A stretch of 64,000 bases of DNA from Bacillota bacterium (lineage in GTDB: Bacteria > Bacillota > Sulfobacillia > DUMF01). Positions 54,054 to 62,743 of the stretch are shown here, piece after piece. The notes beneath the pieces were generated by a model. That model worked only from the letters and a program-made list of their open reading frames with translations. It had not been told where the DNA came from and ran no database searches. Each line of letters opens with the position of its first letter. The stretch's first letter is position 1. Location: NCBI GenBank assembly GCA_012840015.1, contig DUMF01000025.1:1-64000 (forward strand). Direction: 5' to 3'. The position numbers were made by a program, and so were the translations under genes.

Positions 54054-55994
54054 TCAAGAACTGCCAGGGGTTTCGACGGTGACCCGCGGTGCCTTGGACT
54101 GCAGCAGCCACACGAGGACTGCGATAGATGCTCCTATCAGGTCTGTAGCTAATCCAGGCGTAATCAGCAGTAAGGAAGCAGCGAAGAGCGCAAACCGATG
54201 AATCAGTGGGAGTGTGCGCTTGAAGTACCCTTCGAGACTTGCTGCAAGAAGATATGTGCCGATAGACGAGGTGATTACCGCCCAGATCAGTTGGATCGGT
54301 TTCACATCGATTAGCAGAAGCATCGGGGAGTAAACCGTGACAAAGGGTACGATGAATCCCGCCAAAGCTAACTTGGCGGCTACCCAACCGGTGCGGTTCG
54401 GATCCACACCCGTCAATCCGGCGGCGGTATATGCTGCTAGGGCAACCGGCGGCGTGACAGCGGACAGACAGGCGTAGTAGAAGACGAACATGTGGGCCAC
54501 CAGGGGCGGCACGTTGAGTTTCACCAGGGCAGGGGCAGCGACGGTTGCAGCCACTATATAACAAGCTGTTGTCGGCAGGCCCATGCCTAAGACGATGCAG
54601 GCGACCATCGTAAGAATCATGGTTAACAGCAGGCTGCCATGAGCGATTCGGATTACCTGGTCCGTGAACACCAGACCGAGACTAGTCAAGGAAAGTATAC
54701 CTATGACTATTCCCACGACGGCGCAGGCGATCGCCACACCGACTGCTTGCTTAGCCCCTGACTCGAGGGCCCTTAAGAGCCCCTTCAGCGTAAGCCGGGT
54801 GTCTTTCTTGAAGAAACTGCATACCACAGTAAGTGCAATTCCCCAAAACGCGGCATATATTGGAGTTATGCCGCGAATGAGTAGATAGACGATCGCGATT
54901 ATTGGAATCAGAAGGTGGCCGCGGTTTCGCAGCACTTTACCTAGAGATGGTAGGTCTGACTTCGGCATACCCCGCAGCCCGATCCGCCGAGCCCTGATGT
55001 CTACTGCGAACCAAATGCACAGATAGTACAACGTCGCAGGTATAGCAGCAGCCAACATGATCCTCGTATATGAGACTCCGAGAAATTCGGCCATCACGAA
55101 GGCAGCTGCCCCCATAATTGGCGGCATAATCTGCCCTCCGGTTGATGAAGCTGCCGAGACTCCTGCCGCAAAGTAGGGATCGTACCCTATTTTCTTCATC
55201 AATGGTATCGTGAAAGAGCCTGTGGTAGCGACGTTAGCGGCAGCACTCCCGTTAATCATGCCCATCAGACCTGCGCCTATGACGGTGACTTTTGCGGGCC
55301 CACCCGGTGTATGTCCGGCCAGTGCCAAAGATATTTCGTTGAAAAGGGATCCCATTTTCGTCTCTTCGAGGAACGCCCCGAACAGAATGAACAGAAAGAT
55401 GAAGGTAGAGGACACCCCTAGAATCTGACCGAATACGCCCAGGTCCGTCAGATACATCTGCTCAATTATCTTTCTCCATGGGAAACCCCGATGCGCCAGA
55501 AAGCCTGGGAAATATGGCCCGAAGTACCCATACAGAAGGAACACAGAGGCTATGATTGGTAGCTCCTTCCCCAGCGCTCTTCTTGCACCTTCGATAATCA
55601 GGATTAGCGTTATGCCACCGAGCACAATTTCAAAGGTTGTGGGTGTTGAGCCACGCAACGAATAGGCGTCGATGTTAAACGCGACGTATAGGCTTGTAGC
55701 TGCACCGGTAAGCCCCAGTATGACATCTAACCAGGTGGGTTGTCCTTTTGGTGCCCCCTTTCTTGCCGGATAGAGAAGGAAGACCAGCAGCAGCACAAAC
55801 GCTAAATGGAAGGCTCTTTGTTTGATCGCTAGCATGAGCCCTATGCTAGAGCTATATAGGTGGAAAATGGACATCATCACTGCGATGACGGTTATCACCT
55901 TGCCCCAAGAACCCGCCATCTTTCTGTACCTGGACTCCGCTTCATACTTCTCTAAGACCTCTTGTGCGCTCGTCGCTGTGGTTCCCTTGGACAA
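54054..55994 (-). CDS. TRAP transporter permease, 4TM/12TM fused (TAXI type)
   Basis: A membrane protein of about 646 residues that fuses the small (DctQ-like) and large (DctM-like) TRAP subunits, the arrangement paired with TAXI binding proteins. It has many hydrophobic segments and DctM-like stretches such as GAGLMGMINGSAAANVATTGSFTIPLMKK and the repeat VLGMGLPTTACYIVAATVAAPAL. A GTG at 56003 opens the frame, but AGAGGTGG five bases before TTG 55994 favours that start. It would use a sodium gradient for uptake. Confidence 0.92.
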   Translation of the reverse strand: MSKGTTATSAQEVLEKYEAESRYRKMAGSWGKVITVIAVMMSIFHLYSSSIGLMLAIKQRAFHLAFVLLLVFLLYPARKGAPKGQPTWLDVILGLTGAATSLYVAFNIDAYSLRGSTPTTFEIVLGGITLILIIEGARRALGKELPIIASVFLLYGYFGPYFPGFLAHRGFPWRKIIEQMYLTDLGVFGQILGVSSTFIFLFILFGAFLEETKMGSLFNEISLALAGHTPGGPAKVTVIGAGLMGMINGSAAANVATTGSFTIPLMKKIGYDPYFAAGVSAASSTGGQIMPPIMGAAAFVMAEFLGVSYTRIMLAAAIPATLYYLCIWFAVDIRARRIGLRGMPKSDLPSLGKVLRNRGHLLIPIIAIVYLLIRGITPIYAAFWGIALTVVCSFFKKDTRLTLKGLLRALESGAKQAVGVAIACAVVGIVIGILSLTSLGLVFTDQVIRIAHGSLLLTMILTMVACIVLGMGLPTTACYIVAATVAAPALVKLNVPPLVAHMFVFYYACLSAVTPPVALAAYTAAGLTGVDPNRTGWVAAKLALAGFIVPFVTVYSPMLLLIDVKPIQLIWAVITSSIGTYLLAASLEGYFKRTLPLIHRFALFAASLLLITPGLATDLIGASIAVLVWLLQSKAPRVTVETPGSS

Positions 55995-56017
55995 GCGGAC
56001 CACCTCTTTTCAGGTTG

Positions 56018-56992
56018 TTACTTCTTCCAAATGCCCTTCTCTTTGAAGAATCGGACCGCTCCAGGGTGAAAATCGATCGGCACGCCAACCAATGCAGTAT
56101 CGAGCTTGATGTCTCGTGCCGTGTTATGGGTCTTAGTTAGCTCTTCTATATTGTCGAAGAGCGATTTTACGAGTTTGTACACTACCTCCTCGCTTACGCT
56201 GTTCTTAGCTACCAGGAGGTTGGCGTAAGCTATGGTTCGGATGGGAGTTGGTTGGTTTATATAGGTATTAGCAGGGATGGTGTATTCGTAGTAGAAACTA
56301 TGCTTGGCGGATAAGGCCTTGATTTGATCGGACGTGAACTCTAGTATCTTAACGGGAGCAGAAGCCATGACGTCGGTCACTGCGGATGTGGGCATGCCAC
56401 CAGTAAATACCGCTGCTGACACTTGTCTGTTTTTCAAGGCTTCCACGGCTTCGTTATACCCTACGTATTCCGGGATTACTTCCTTCCGTTCGCGGTAGTT
56501 GAGCCCGAAAAACTCCAGAACGAGTCTCGAATCTGTCTCATTGCCGCTGTTTATAGCGCCGACTACTACTCTCTTTCCTTTCAAGTCCTGGATACTATTT
56601 ATATCTTTTGTCACTACGATTTGGAGGACGTTGGGCCAGACGGCTGTCACAGCAGAAAAGTCTTTGTATGGCTTGTCCTTAAAATCAACTTCACCCTTTT
56701 GAGCCCACAAGGCTACTTTGTTGTGGACTAAGGCTAACTCGCACTGGCCATCCTTCATCCGGTTGATGTTCTCGACTGAACCGTTCGAGGCTTGTGCCGA
56801 TACCTGAATGCCCTCTTTTTCCAGCAATTTTGTCCAAAGGTTCGCCATCGCTCCACCCACTGCATAGTAACTTCCTCCTGCAGTAGCTGTAGCCAGCCCC
56901 AGGAACGTCTTCTTGCTTCCACAGCCGGCCACAGTTCCAGCGAGAACAAATACCAAAAGCAACCCAGCAATCCAAAACCGATACCCTTTCAC
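56018..56992 (-). CDS. TAXI-family TRAP transporter binding lipoprotein
   Basis: A 324-residue extracytoplasmic binding protein with a lipoprotein signal ending VAGC (Cys 24). The TAXI pattern is clear: LGLATATAGGSYYAVGGAMANLW, VSAQASNGSVENINRMKDGQCELALVH, and LKGKRVVVGAINSGNETDSR. Relatives bind glutamate or other dicarboxylic acids, but the ligand here is unknown. It is the first gene after a consensus sigma-54 promoter, so the TRAP-SDR genes form a regulated operon. Confidence 0.93.
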   Translation of the reverse strand: MKGYRFWIAGLLLVFVLAGTVAGCGSKKTFLGLATATAGGSYYAVGGAMANLWTKLLEKEGIQVSAQASNGSVENINRMKDGQCELALVHNKVALWAQKGEVDFKDKPYKDFSAVTAVWPNVLQIVVTKDINSIQDLKGKRVVVGAINSGNETDSRLVLEFFGLNYRERKEVIPEYVGYNEAVEALKNRQVSAAVFTGGMPTSAVTDVMASAPVKILEFTSDQIKALSAKHSFYYEYTIPANTYINQPTPIRTIAYANLLVAKNSVSEEVVYKLVKSLFDNIEELTKTHNTARDIKLDTALVGVPIDFHPGAVRFFKEKGIWKK

Positions 56993-57038
56993 CTGAATAC
57001 CCCCTCCTCTTTTGGATTTCGGTCACGTCAGTCACCGT

Positions 57039-57054
57039 AGCAAGTCATGTGCCA
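57039..57054 (-). promoter_or_regulatory. Sigma-54 (RpoN) promoter of the TRAP operon
   Basis: On the minus strand the sequence is TGGCAC (57054-57049), five bases, TTGCT (57043-57039): a full match to the -24/-12 consensus TGGCAC-N5-TTGCW. It ends 46 bases before the TAXI gene start. The matching activator gene with GAFTGA lies 5.5 kb downstream on the same strand. Confidence 0.85.
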
Positions 57055-57506
57055 ATCAGAAGATGAGTGCAATGTGCTCCCGCGCCTCGGGAGGCGTGTC
57101 TATTATCTAGAAAAGGGACCAGTGAGTTCCAGATTATGGACACAATACACAACCATCGAGGCTCACCCACTGTAGGGCTTCCCCGGGGAACCGTTCTTGA
57201 TGCCCGGCGCCTAAAGCCAGGGAAGTCATTCCCGATTGAGGGGGAAAATGCACAAGGAGGCGCATCCTGCCAAGTGCAAGAGAAGGACACTTCTGAACAC
57301 TAGCGCTATGGCGAGTACCGGGCAATGACTGACATAGATGGGGCTGCTCCCGACGGTTCAAATACATCCAAGGACGTCACCATTCCGGGTTTTTTATCAA
57401 TAGAAGTACCCTCAGATTGGACAGTTAAAGATAATGGTGACGGCGGCGAGCTGGCCAAATGCAAGGACGAGACTATAGGCGGCGCGAGTGAGACCGGCGG
57501 CCTCTG

Positions 57507-57626
57507 GCTACCGAACCGTAGTTCGGTAGCTTGGTCGAGAGAGATCTTAACCCCGACCGGCCACTAGACTATTTACAGTCTCATGCGGTCAGAGCCAGCA
57601 GCCTCCGGCGAAACCGGAGTTGTTGG
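57507..57626 (+). ncRNA. Candidate structured RNA, four consecutive hairpins
   Basis: Stem 1 is a perfect 10-base pair stem GCTACCGAAC/GTTCGGTAGC with tetraloop CGTA (57507-57530). Stem 2 pairs GGTCG (57533-57537) with CGACC (57554-57558). Stem 3 pairs AGACT (57566-57570) with AGTCT (57577-57581). Stem 4 pairs CCAGCAG-c-CTCCGG (57595-57608) with CCGGAGTTGTTGG (57614-57626), including two G-U wobbles that exist only in the plus-strand transcript. No known RNA family is recognised, and no promoter is visible. Confidence 0.4.
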
Positions 57627-57934
57627 AAGTCCAGGCGTTCTACCCGCGAGAAGCATGGAAGGTACCTGGATCTCTGGTTTGAAACTGTCCACTACAACAC
57701 AAACGCGGGGGACCTTATCCTAGACGCTATCTTGGGGACCTGAGAAACCTGGCTCCAGCCCACTTACCATGTTACCTCTCAGATTCTCACGCTCGCCCAC
57801 GGGAAGCCTCGTTTTGTACCAACAGCTTGCGTACGGTGAGCATTACGACAGTAGGTGTCACTTCCCTTTGATAGTCTTTCAGCGGGGAACTGGCGCGGAT
57901 ACTAGGGTCTGGCTGATATGTACGGTAGTATTGA

Positions 57935-57970
57935 AGTGTTGGTTTGGAGTGTTGGTTTGGAGTGTTGGTT
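57935..57970. repeat. 13-base tandem repeat, 2.8 copies
   Basis: AGTGTTGGTTTGG at 57935-57947 and 57948-57960, then ten matching bases to 57970. It probably arose by slippage. Confidence 0.8.
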
Positions 57971-58346
57971 CCGAAACGATCTACGTCGCTGGGGAAAATG
58001 TTGCTTGAGATGACAGTCTACCGTAGGGACGGTAGAAAGACAGAGTCCCGGTACATGGTGCTACGGGGAACCACTGGTATGGTAAGGGGCTCGGGTTCTT
58101 CGTTTTTTTGGGCCTCGGGTTTTTTGTGACGTCTATGGAACTCCTCTAGGCAATGCTGGCATGACGAATTGACCGGTAGTGATTGTACTATCCAGGAGAT
58201 AACTTCTCCGGCCTCCCGCGCATAGGGCTTGCTGCCAGGTGCAGAAGCGACGAATATGGTTTGCAGCAAAGCAAGCGCAAGGCAATGGTGTGAAAGAAGC
58301 ACGACACACGAACGGGCGCTTGAGCTGGCCTAGGTCGGCTTATAAA

Positions 58347-58373
58347 GAAGGGCCCCCTGTAGAAAGGCCCTTC
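58347..58373 (-). terminator. Intrinsic terminator of the symporter operon
   Basis: Perfect 8-base stem GAAGGGCC (58347-58354)/GGCCCTTC (58366-58373) with an 11-base loop. Read on the minus strand it is followed by TTTATAA. It lies 31 bases after the symporter stop. Confidence 0.72.
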
Positions 58374-58403
58374 CGTTTCGAGTAGATTGCCAAAGATAGT
58401 ACT

Positions 58404-59828
58404 TCAATTGGCCCCAAAATAGGGCTCTATGGCTTCCTTGGGGGGAGCAGGAGTCAGGAAACTGACCACAACCATCAGGATTAGCGAAACCAGGAAGCCA
58501 GGCACTACAGGGTCTATGAGGCTCGTATTACCAAAGAGTTTCCAAGCGAAAGTAGCGACAAGGCCGCCGATCATAGATGCTACTGCTCCTTCGCGTGTAG
58601 CGCGTTTCCACAAGACACCGGCGAGGACCGGAACGCAGAAAGCAGCGCCAATTATAGCGCTGAATAGGGCCACGATCAGTTGTACCACCTGCCCTCCACC
58701 GATACCCATTATCAGAAGGATTAGCGGCACCACGCCCACGATGACGGTTCCGATGCGACCTACCCAGAGTTTTTGGGTTTCGTCGGCTTTAGGCCAGAGT
58801 GTACCAAATATATCGTGTGACAGTGCAGACCCAGCTGTCACGAGCAGCGAGTCCACTGTGGACATCATGGCTGCGGTAACGGCTGCCAGCAGGAGAGTGC
58901 CCGTCACAAGGGGCATTGCCTGCTGTGAAAGCATTGGCATTGCCAGGTCGCCCTTCCCGATCGCGGGGAATAGAGCTCGAGCGGCGAACGAAAGGATGAA
59001 GACGAGCGTATGTGCTAGACCCACAAGCAGGATTACGAAAGCGATAGACTTCCTTATCTCACGCATGTTCTTCATCGCCCAGAACCGGACTAACTGCTCG
59101 GGCCGGGCGATGTTACCGAGAAAGAAAGCTAGGCTCATGGTAAATATCAGACTTGGTGGCATACTCTTCCATGTAAGGGCCACCGGGTTTGCAGTCTGTA
59201 CCAGGGCAAATAGGTTGCTAAGACCTCCGAGATGCGTGAGTGCCATCGGCACGGCCACCGCAGCTCCAAGCAACATAATCATCATTTGTACAAAGTCCGT
59301 ATAGACGTCGGCCAGCACACCACCAATGACCGTGTATACCAGCTGAACTATAGCCATGATGATCATTCCTTCGCGTAGAGGAACACCAAAGACTATATTT
59401 GCTACGGTGCCACCTGCCACCAGCTGAGCCTGGATATAAACGATAAATGCCACCAGAATGACCAATGCGGCGATTACCCTCGCAGGCTGGCTGTAATAGC
59501 GTGCTGCAATGAAATCTGGCACGGTAATCTTTTTTTGGCGCGTGAATCTAGGCGCAATGAGGGCGACCATTACCCAGTACGCGACGGGGAACACGAAGAC
59601 TACCCATGCGAAGGACCATCCCACCGAGTACATCATTCCGATGGTACCGATATAGAGTCCGGCGCTCATCTGGTTGGATGCGAGGCTGGCACCGCCTAGA
59701 GCCCAACCAAGCCTACCTCCCGCGACGAAATAATCCTGTTCTGTCTTGGTTTGGCGCATTCCAATATAGCCGATGATCGCTACTATGGCGAAATATGCAA
59801 TGAATATCACAACCTGTAACGAGTTCAT
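58404..59828 (-). CDS. Sodium:solute symporter (SSS family)
   Basis: A 474-residue secondary transporter with about 13 hydrophobic segments. Family segments include EQDYFVAGGRLGWALGGASLASNQMSAGLYIGTIGMMY, the RPEQLVRFWAMKNMREIRKS loop, and TAAMMSTVDSLLVTAGSALSHDI, which carries the conserved sodium-site Ser/Thr residues. The ATG complementing 59826-59828 follows GGGGTGA; the longer frame to 59852 has no ribosome site. A 39-residue membrane protein is encoded just before it. Substrate unknown; a cyclic amide, peptide or amino acid is suggested by the operon enzymes. Confidence 0.93.
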   Translation of the reverse strand: MNSLQVVIFIAYFAIVAIIGYIGMRQTKTEQDYFVAGGRLGWALGGASLASNQMSAGLYIGTIGMMYSVGWSFAWVVFVFPVAYWVMVALIAPRFTRQKKITVPDFIAARYYSQPARVIAALVILVAFIVYIQAQLVAGGTVANIVFGVPLREGMIIMAIVQLVYTVIGGVLADVYTDFVQMMIMLLGAAVAVPMALTHLGGLSNLFALVQTANPVALTWKSMPPSLIFTMSLAFFLGNIARPEQLVRFWAMKNMREIRKSIAFVILLVGLAHTLVFILSFAARALFPAIGKGDLAMPMLSQQAMPLVTGTLLLAAVTAAMMSTVDSLLVTAGSALSHDIFGTLWPKADETQKLWVGRIGTVIVGVVPLILLIMGIGGGQVVQLIVALFSAIIGAAFCVPVLAGVLWKRATREGAVASMIGGLVATFAWKLFGNTSLIDPVVPGFLVSLILMVVVSFLTPAPPKEAIEPYFGAN

Positions 59829-59856
59829 CCTCGAAGTCACCCCAGTTCCCAACGGT

Positions 59857-59976
59857 TTAAGCCGAAGTATTGTCCTGTCTATTTTTCCAGTTCATCCAGC
59901 AGAAATACAGTAAGAAGATGGCTGTGTAGCATATAAAGAAGCCCCAAATGATAAAACCGTATTTGAATATGGACAT
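59857..59976 (-). CDS. Small symporter accessory protein (39 residues)
   Basis: A 39-residue protein with one hydrophobic helix (YGFIIWGFFICYTAIFLLYFCW) and a charged tail (NWKNRQ). AGGAGG (59985-59990) stands eight bases before its ATG, so it is clearly translated. It lies 28 bases ahead of the SSS gene. Short single-helix proteins in this place are known next to other SSS transporters and are thought to be accessory subunits. Confidence 0.75.
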   Translation of the reverse strand: MSIFKYGFIIWGFFICYTAIFLLYFCWMNWKNRQDNTSA

Positions 59977-59999
59977 GCGCTATACCTCCTCATCCTGGA

Positions 60000-60749
60000 T
60001 TACTTGCTTGCCTGGGATGCTGCTTGCTTTAACGGCAGCTTAACTATCAAGTAATAGGCCACATACGCTATAACGATCAATGATGCTATGGCGATGGCGT
60101 CCAAACTGCGTTCTAAATTGAAGAATGGCGATACCCCTTGGGTGATGATCGCTCGTATCATAGAGGGCATGACTTGCATCGAGTATGTGACCGTAGTTCT
60201 GCCGTTGGCTAGGTCCACCTTTGTGGGCTCTGAGGGAAACCCTTCCACGTAATGCCAGCCGTTCGGTAAGCGAACGGTGCCCTTGAATACGCCTGGAACT
60301 GGGTTTAACGGGCCCCATTTCAAAGTGAGCAGGGGGACATGAACGGGAACTTCACCTTGTTTGGTTAGCTGGGCAGCACCGTTAACGCGGTACTCGATCA
60401 CGAAGTCCAGCTTATCTCCCGCCTTAAAACCTTGTGGCACGGCCACAGTTACGTCGGTAGCCAGCCCTGCGTCTTTGACAGATACCTCGAGCGGGTTCCC
60501 GTTTGGGTCGTGTGCGCGTATATCGCTCAGTGTGGCCCCACCCATATGGAGAGATGTGAGGGGCACGGCTTTAACGTCGGGTTTATCGATCATTACTCTG
60601 TAGTCCATCCTCACGGTCGCCGTTTCGCCGGCAATGTCGATATCGCTCTCGACGTCAACCAACCCCGGAGCGGCCCAGACCTCCTGGGCCGGGGCAAGGA
60701 GGAGAGTCGCCACTAGAACGGCCATCGTTAGCTGAATCACTCTTTTCAT
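60000..60749 (-). CDS. Exported protein with C-terminal membrane anchor, unknown function
   Basis: A 249-residue protein with a signal peptide ending near AQEVWA-A (about residue 26), a beta-rich ectodomain of about 180 residues and one hydrophobic segment close to the C-terminus (AIAIASLIVIAYVAYYLIVKL), followed by a short basic tail. The ectodomain would thus be outside and tethered. No family is recognised. It lies between the racemase-like gene and the small symporter protein, with 23-base gaps on each side, so it probably works with the transporter, for example as a ligand-capturing or assembly partner. Confidence 0.75.
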   Translation of the reverse strand: MKRVIQLTMAVLVATLLLAPAQEVWAAPGLVDVESDIDIAGETATVRMDYRVMIDKPDVKAVPLTSLHMGGATLSDIRAHDPNGNPLEVSVKDAGLATDVTVAVPQGFKAGDKLDFVIEYRVNGAAQLTKQGEVPVHVPLLTLKWGPLNPVPGVFKGTVRLPNGWHYVEGFPSEPTKVDLANGRTTVTYSMQVMPSMIRAIITQGVSPFFNLERSLDAIAIASLIVIAYVAYYLIVKLPLKQAASQASK

Positions 60750-60772
60750 GCATCAGATACCTCCTGGCGCGA

Positions 60773-61528
60773 TTACGAAATGAACAGCTCTTCAAACCGT
60801 TTGCCTGCTGCGAGTTTAGGCGGTGTCATATAGGCGTGACGACTGTGTTTTAGGCCCATTCCTACGGTGGCTTCAGCAACCTTGAGAGACGCCTTGGAAG
60901 GATTGATCACCGGTACACCGAGTTCGCGGGTCATGAGTTCTGCGACATCGAGGAATCCCATGCTCATGCATCCGAGCACCAGCACATCTGCTCGATCTTC
61001 CTTTACTGCCTTGCGTCCTTCCGCAATCATCTTTTCCACCGCAGCTTCGTGGTTCTTGTTCACCTCCATTACTGGGGTGTCAATGAAGCGCACCGAGGCC
61101 AAAGCGTCCAGGGCGCCGCTTTCCCATGCGAGCTTGCGCAGCGCGGGGACGATGGTTTCGGTTACGGTTACGAAGCTAAAACGGTGCCCCAAAGTGGTAG
61201 CCAAAGCGATCGATGCGTGTGCTGGCCCCACGACCAGCATGTCACTGATTTCTCTGAGCCCGTCGAGGCCGGGGTCTCCGAAGCAACCGATTATCGCAGC
61301 GTCGTAGCCTTTCGCTTCTGCTTCCTTGACTTTTTCCGCTGTAGGGGGAATGGCAAGATATTCTTCGTACATGGACTCAATCGAGGCAGGTCCCCTTGTT
61401 ACGGCTGTGAGGTCCACCTGCGTTCCGGGAAAGGCCCACTCCCGAAGCTTGCGTTGGCGCCGTTCCATCTCTGCCACGCCCAATTCCGTTTTATCCATTG
61501 GTCCTGGTACAATGTAAAGAATACGCAT
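60773..61528 (-). CDS. Aspartate/glutamate/hydantoin racemase family protein
   Basis: A 251-residue protein resembling hydantoin racemase and the Asp/Glu racemase group, which use two Cys as acid and base. Both are visible: IIGCFGDPGLDGLRE and VLVLGCMSMGF. The N-terminal MRILYIVPGP matches the family. Its start directly follows the stop of the amidohydrolase gene (TGAATG). With an amidohydrolase and dipeptidase in the operon it may racemise a 5-substituted hydantoin or a D-amino-acid derivative. Maleate isomerase-like activity is an alternative. Confidence 0.87.
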   Translation of the reverse strand: MRILYIVPGPMDKTELGVAEMERRQRKLREWAFPGTQVDLTAVTRGPASIESMYEEYLAIPPTAEKVKEAEAKGYDAAIIGCFGDPGLDGLREISDMLVVGPAHASIALATTLGHRFSFVTVTETIVPALRKLAWESGALDALASVRFIDTPVMEVNKNHEAAVEKMIAEGRKAVKEDRADVLVLGCMSMGFLDVAELMTRELGVPVINPSKASLKVAEATVGMGLKHSRHAYMTPPKLAAGKRFEELFIS

Positions 61529-62743
61529 TCAGATCTCCTCCTTAACTCGCTGATATACCTGCTGGTCTGGCTGGTCTGGCACGACCATCTGGCCGTCCTT
61601 GAACACTGCGGCCACGCGGTAAACCGCTTTGATGTCTTTCAAAGGATTTCCGTTCAAGACTACGAAGTCTGCTCTCTTACCAGGTTCGAGTGTGCCTACC
61701 TGGTCTGCTAAACCGAGTACCTGGGCTCCATTCCGGGTGGCTGCTACAATTGCCTGTTCAGGAGTTATGCCGTGCTTTACTAACCACTCCATCTCGTAGC
61801 CGATAAGCCCATGCATCGAGTCTGTACCCACTGCAAAGCGTATACCGGCTTCCTTTACACGTTCGAAGGTGCTCTCCATAGCCTCACGCGCTTGCAGTAC
61901 CTTTGACATAATGGCAGGCTGGTGGGCATCACCCCTTTCGATGCCAGACGGATGAAACAGAATTGCATTGGTCAATACCAACCACGTGTTCCTGGCGGCC
62001 ATCTTTTCGATGTTTTCTTCAGTCAAAAGGGCTCCGTGTTCGATCGAATCGACACCTTCTTCTACGCACAGAGTGACTCCTTCGCCTCCGTGAGCGTGAG
62101 AAGCTACGGGTTTGCCCGCACGGTGTGCCTCCTCTACTACAGCGCGGATTTCTTCACGCGAATAGCTGGATGCAGTTATCGGCATGCCGAAAGTGCTGGA
62201 GACGCCACCTGTGCAGAATATCTTGATGAGATCGGCGCCAGCACGAAGATTTCGTCTTACTGCCTTGCGAAGGTCGTCAGGGCCGTCCACACTTGGGAGG
62301 GACGGAGCATGTCCGTTGGTGGCAGTAAGCCCTACAGTGGAAACCCGCATCCTCGGCCCAACCATCTCTCGTCGCTCTATTGCATCCTTAAACTCTACGT
62401 CTATGCGGTGTTTTTCGGTCATCACCCTGATTGTAGTAACGCCCGATTGCAACATCTGCCGGATGTTCTTAACTGCCCTGATTGCTTGCCAAACTGGCGG
62501 TGCGGCGAGTTGGCCATGCTGATTTCCTTCTCCAGGCCTGATCGTGATGTGCGTGTGAGCGTCTACGAAACCGGGGACCAACGTGCAATTCGAGAAATCG
62601 AGTTCCCGTTGAGCTTCTACGCGTAATTCGGAAGCTAAGCCCAAGCGCACAATTCTCTCTTCGTCGATGAGCAGACTCAGTCCCTCGCGCCAGCCGGTGC
62701 CCGTGCCGTCGACGATACCGCGCGCACGTATGAGAGTCCTCAT
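61529..62743 (-). CDS. Imidazolonepropionase-like / prolidase-type amidohydrolase
   Basis: A 404-residue metal-dependent amidohydrolase: opening LIRARGIVDGTG, His pair in VPGFVDAHTHITI, carbamylated-Lys region GADLIKIFCTGGVSS, the His residues in ASHAHGGEG and SIEHGALL, the Asp in AVGTDSMHG, and closing GTLEPGKRADFVVL. This pattern is the one seen in Xaa-Pro and Xaa-Arg dipeptidases and related cyclic-amide hydrolases. It overlaps the CapA-like gene by four bases. Substrate not known, although the neighbouring racemase and dipeptidase suggest a peptide or hydantoin. Confidence 0.87.
   Translation of the reverse strand: MRTLIRARGIVDGTGTGWREGLSLLIDEERIVRLGLASELRVEAQRELDFSNCTLVPGFVDAHTHITIRPGEGNQHGQLAAPPVWQAIRAVKNIRQMLQSGVTTIRVMTEKHRIDVEFKDAIERREMVGPRMRVSTVGLTATNGHAPSLPSVDGPDDLRKAVRRNLRAGADLIKIFCTGGVSSTFGMPITASSYSREEIRAVVEEAHRAGKPVASHAHGGEGVTLCVEEGVDSIEHGALLTEENIEKMAARNTWLVLTNAILFHPSGIERGDAHQPAIMSKVLQAREAMESTFERVKEAGIRFAVGTDSMHGLIGYEMEWLVKHGITPEQAIVAATRNGAQVLGLADQVGTLEPGKRADFVVLNGNPLKDIKAVYRVAAVFKDGQMVVPDQPDQQVYQRVKEEI

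Larger units (their letters stand above)
57055..58346. other. 1.3 kb without convincing protein genes
   Basis: The stretch upstream of the sigma-54 promoter. Frames of up to about 95 codons occur on both strands but none resembles a known family or has a good start. It contains a dyad CGCCTC-GG-GAGGCG (57083-57096), a cluster of hairpins (57507-57626), a 13-base tandem repeat (57935-57970) and another perfect stem TCTACCGT-AGGG-ACGGTAGA (58017-58036). It may hold activator sites for the promoter, a structured RNA, or decayed mobile DNA. Confidence 0.5.

Noticed and set aside
57935-57970. CRISPR-like repeat
   Set aside because: The 13-base units are directly adjacent without spacers, so this is a simple tandem repeat.
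57769-58008. Transposase-like frame in the gene-free region
   Set aside because: A faint likeness to IS transposases is too weak and too short to support even a pseudogene call.
58429-59304. 291-codon plus-strand frame inside the symporter gene
   Set aside because: It is a shadow of a clear SSS gene with low-complexity Ser/Thr/Arg composition.
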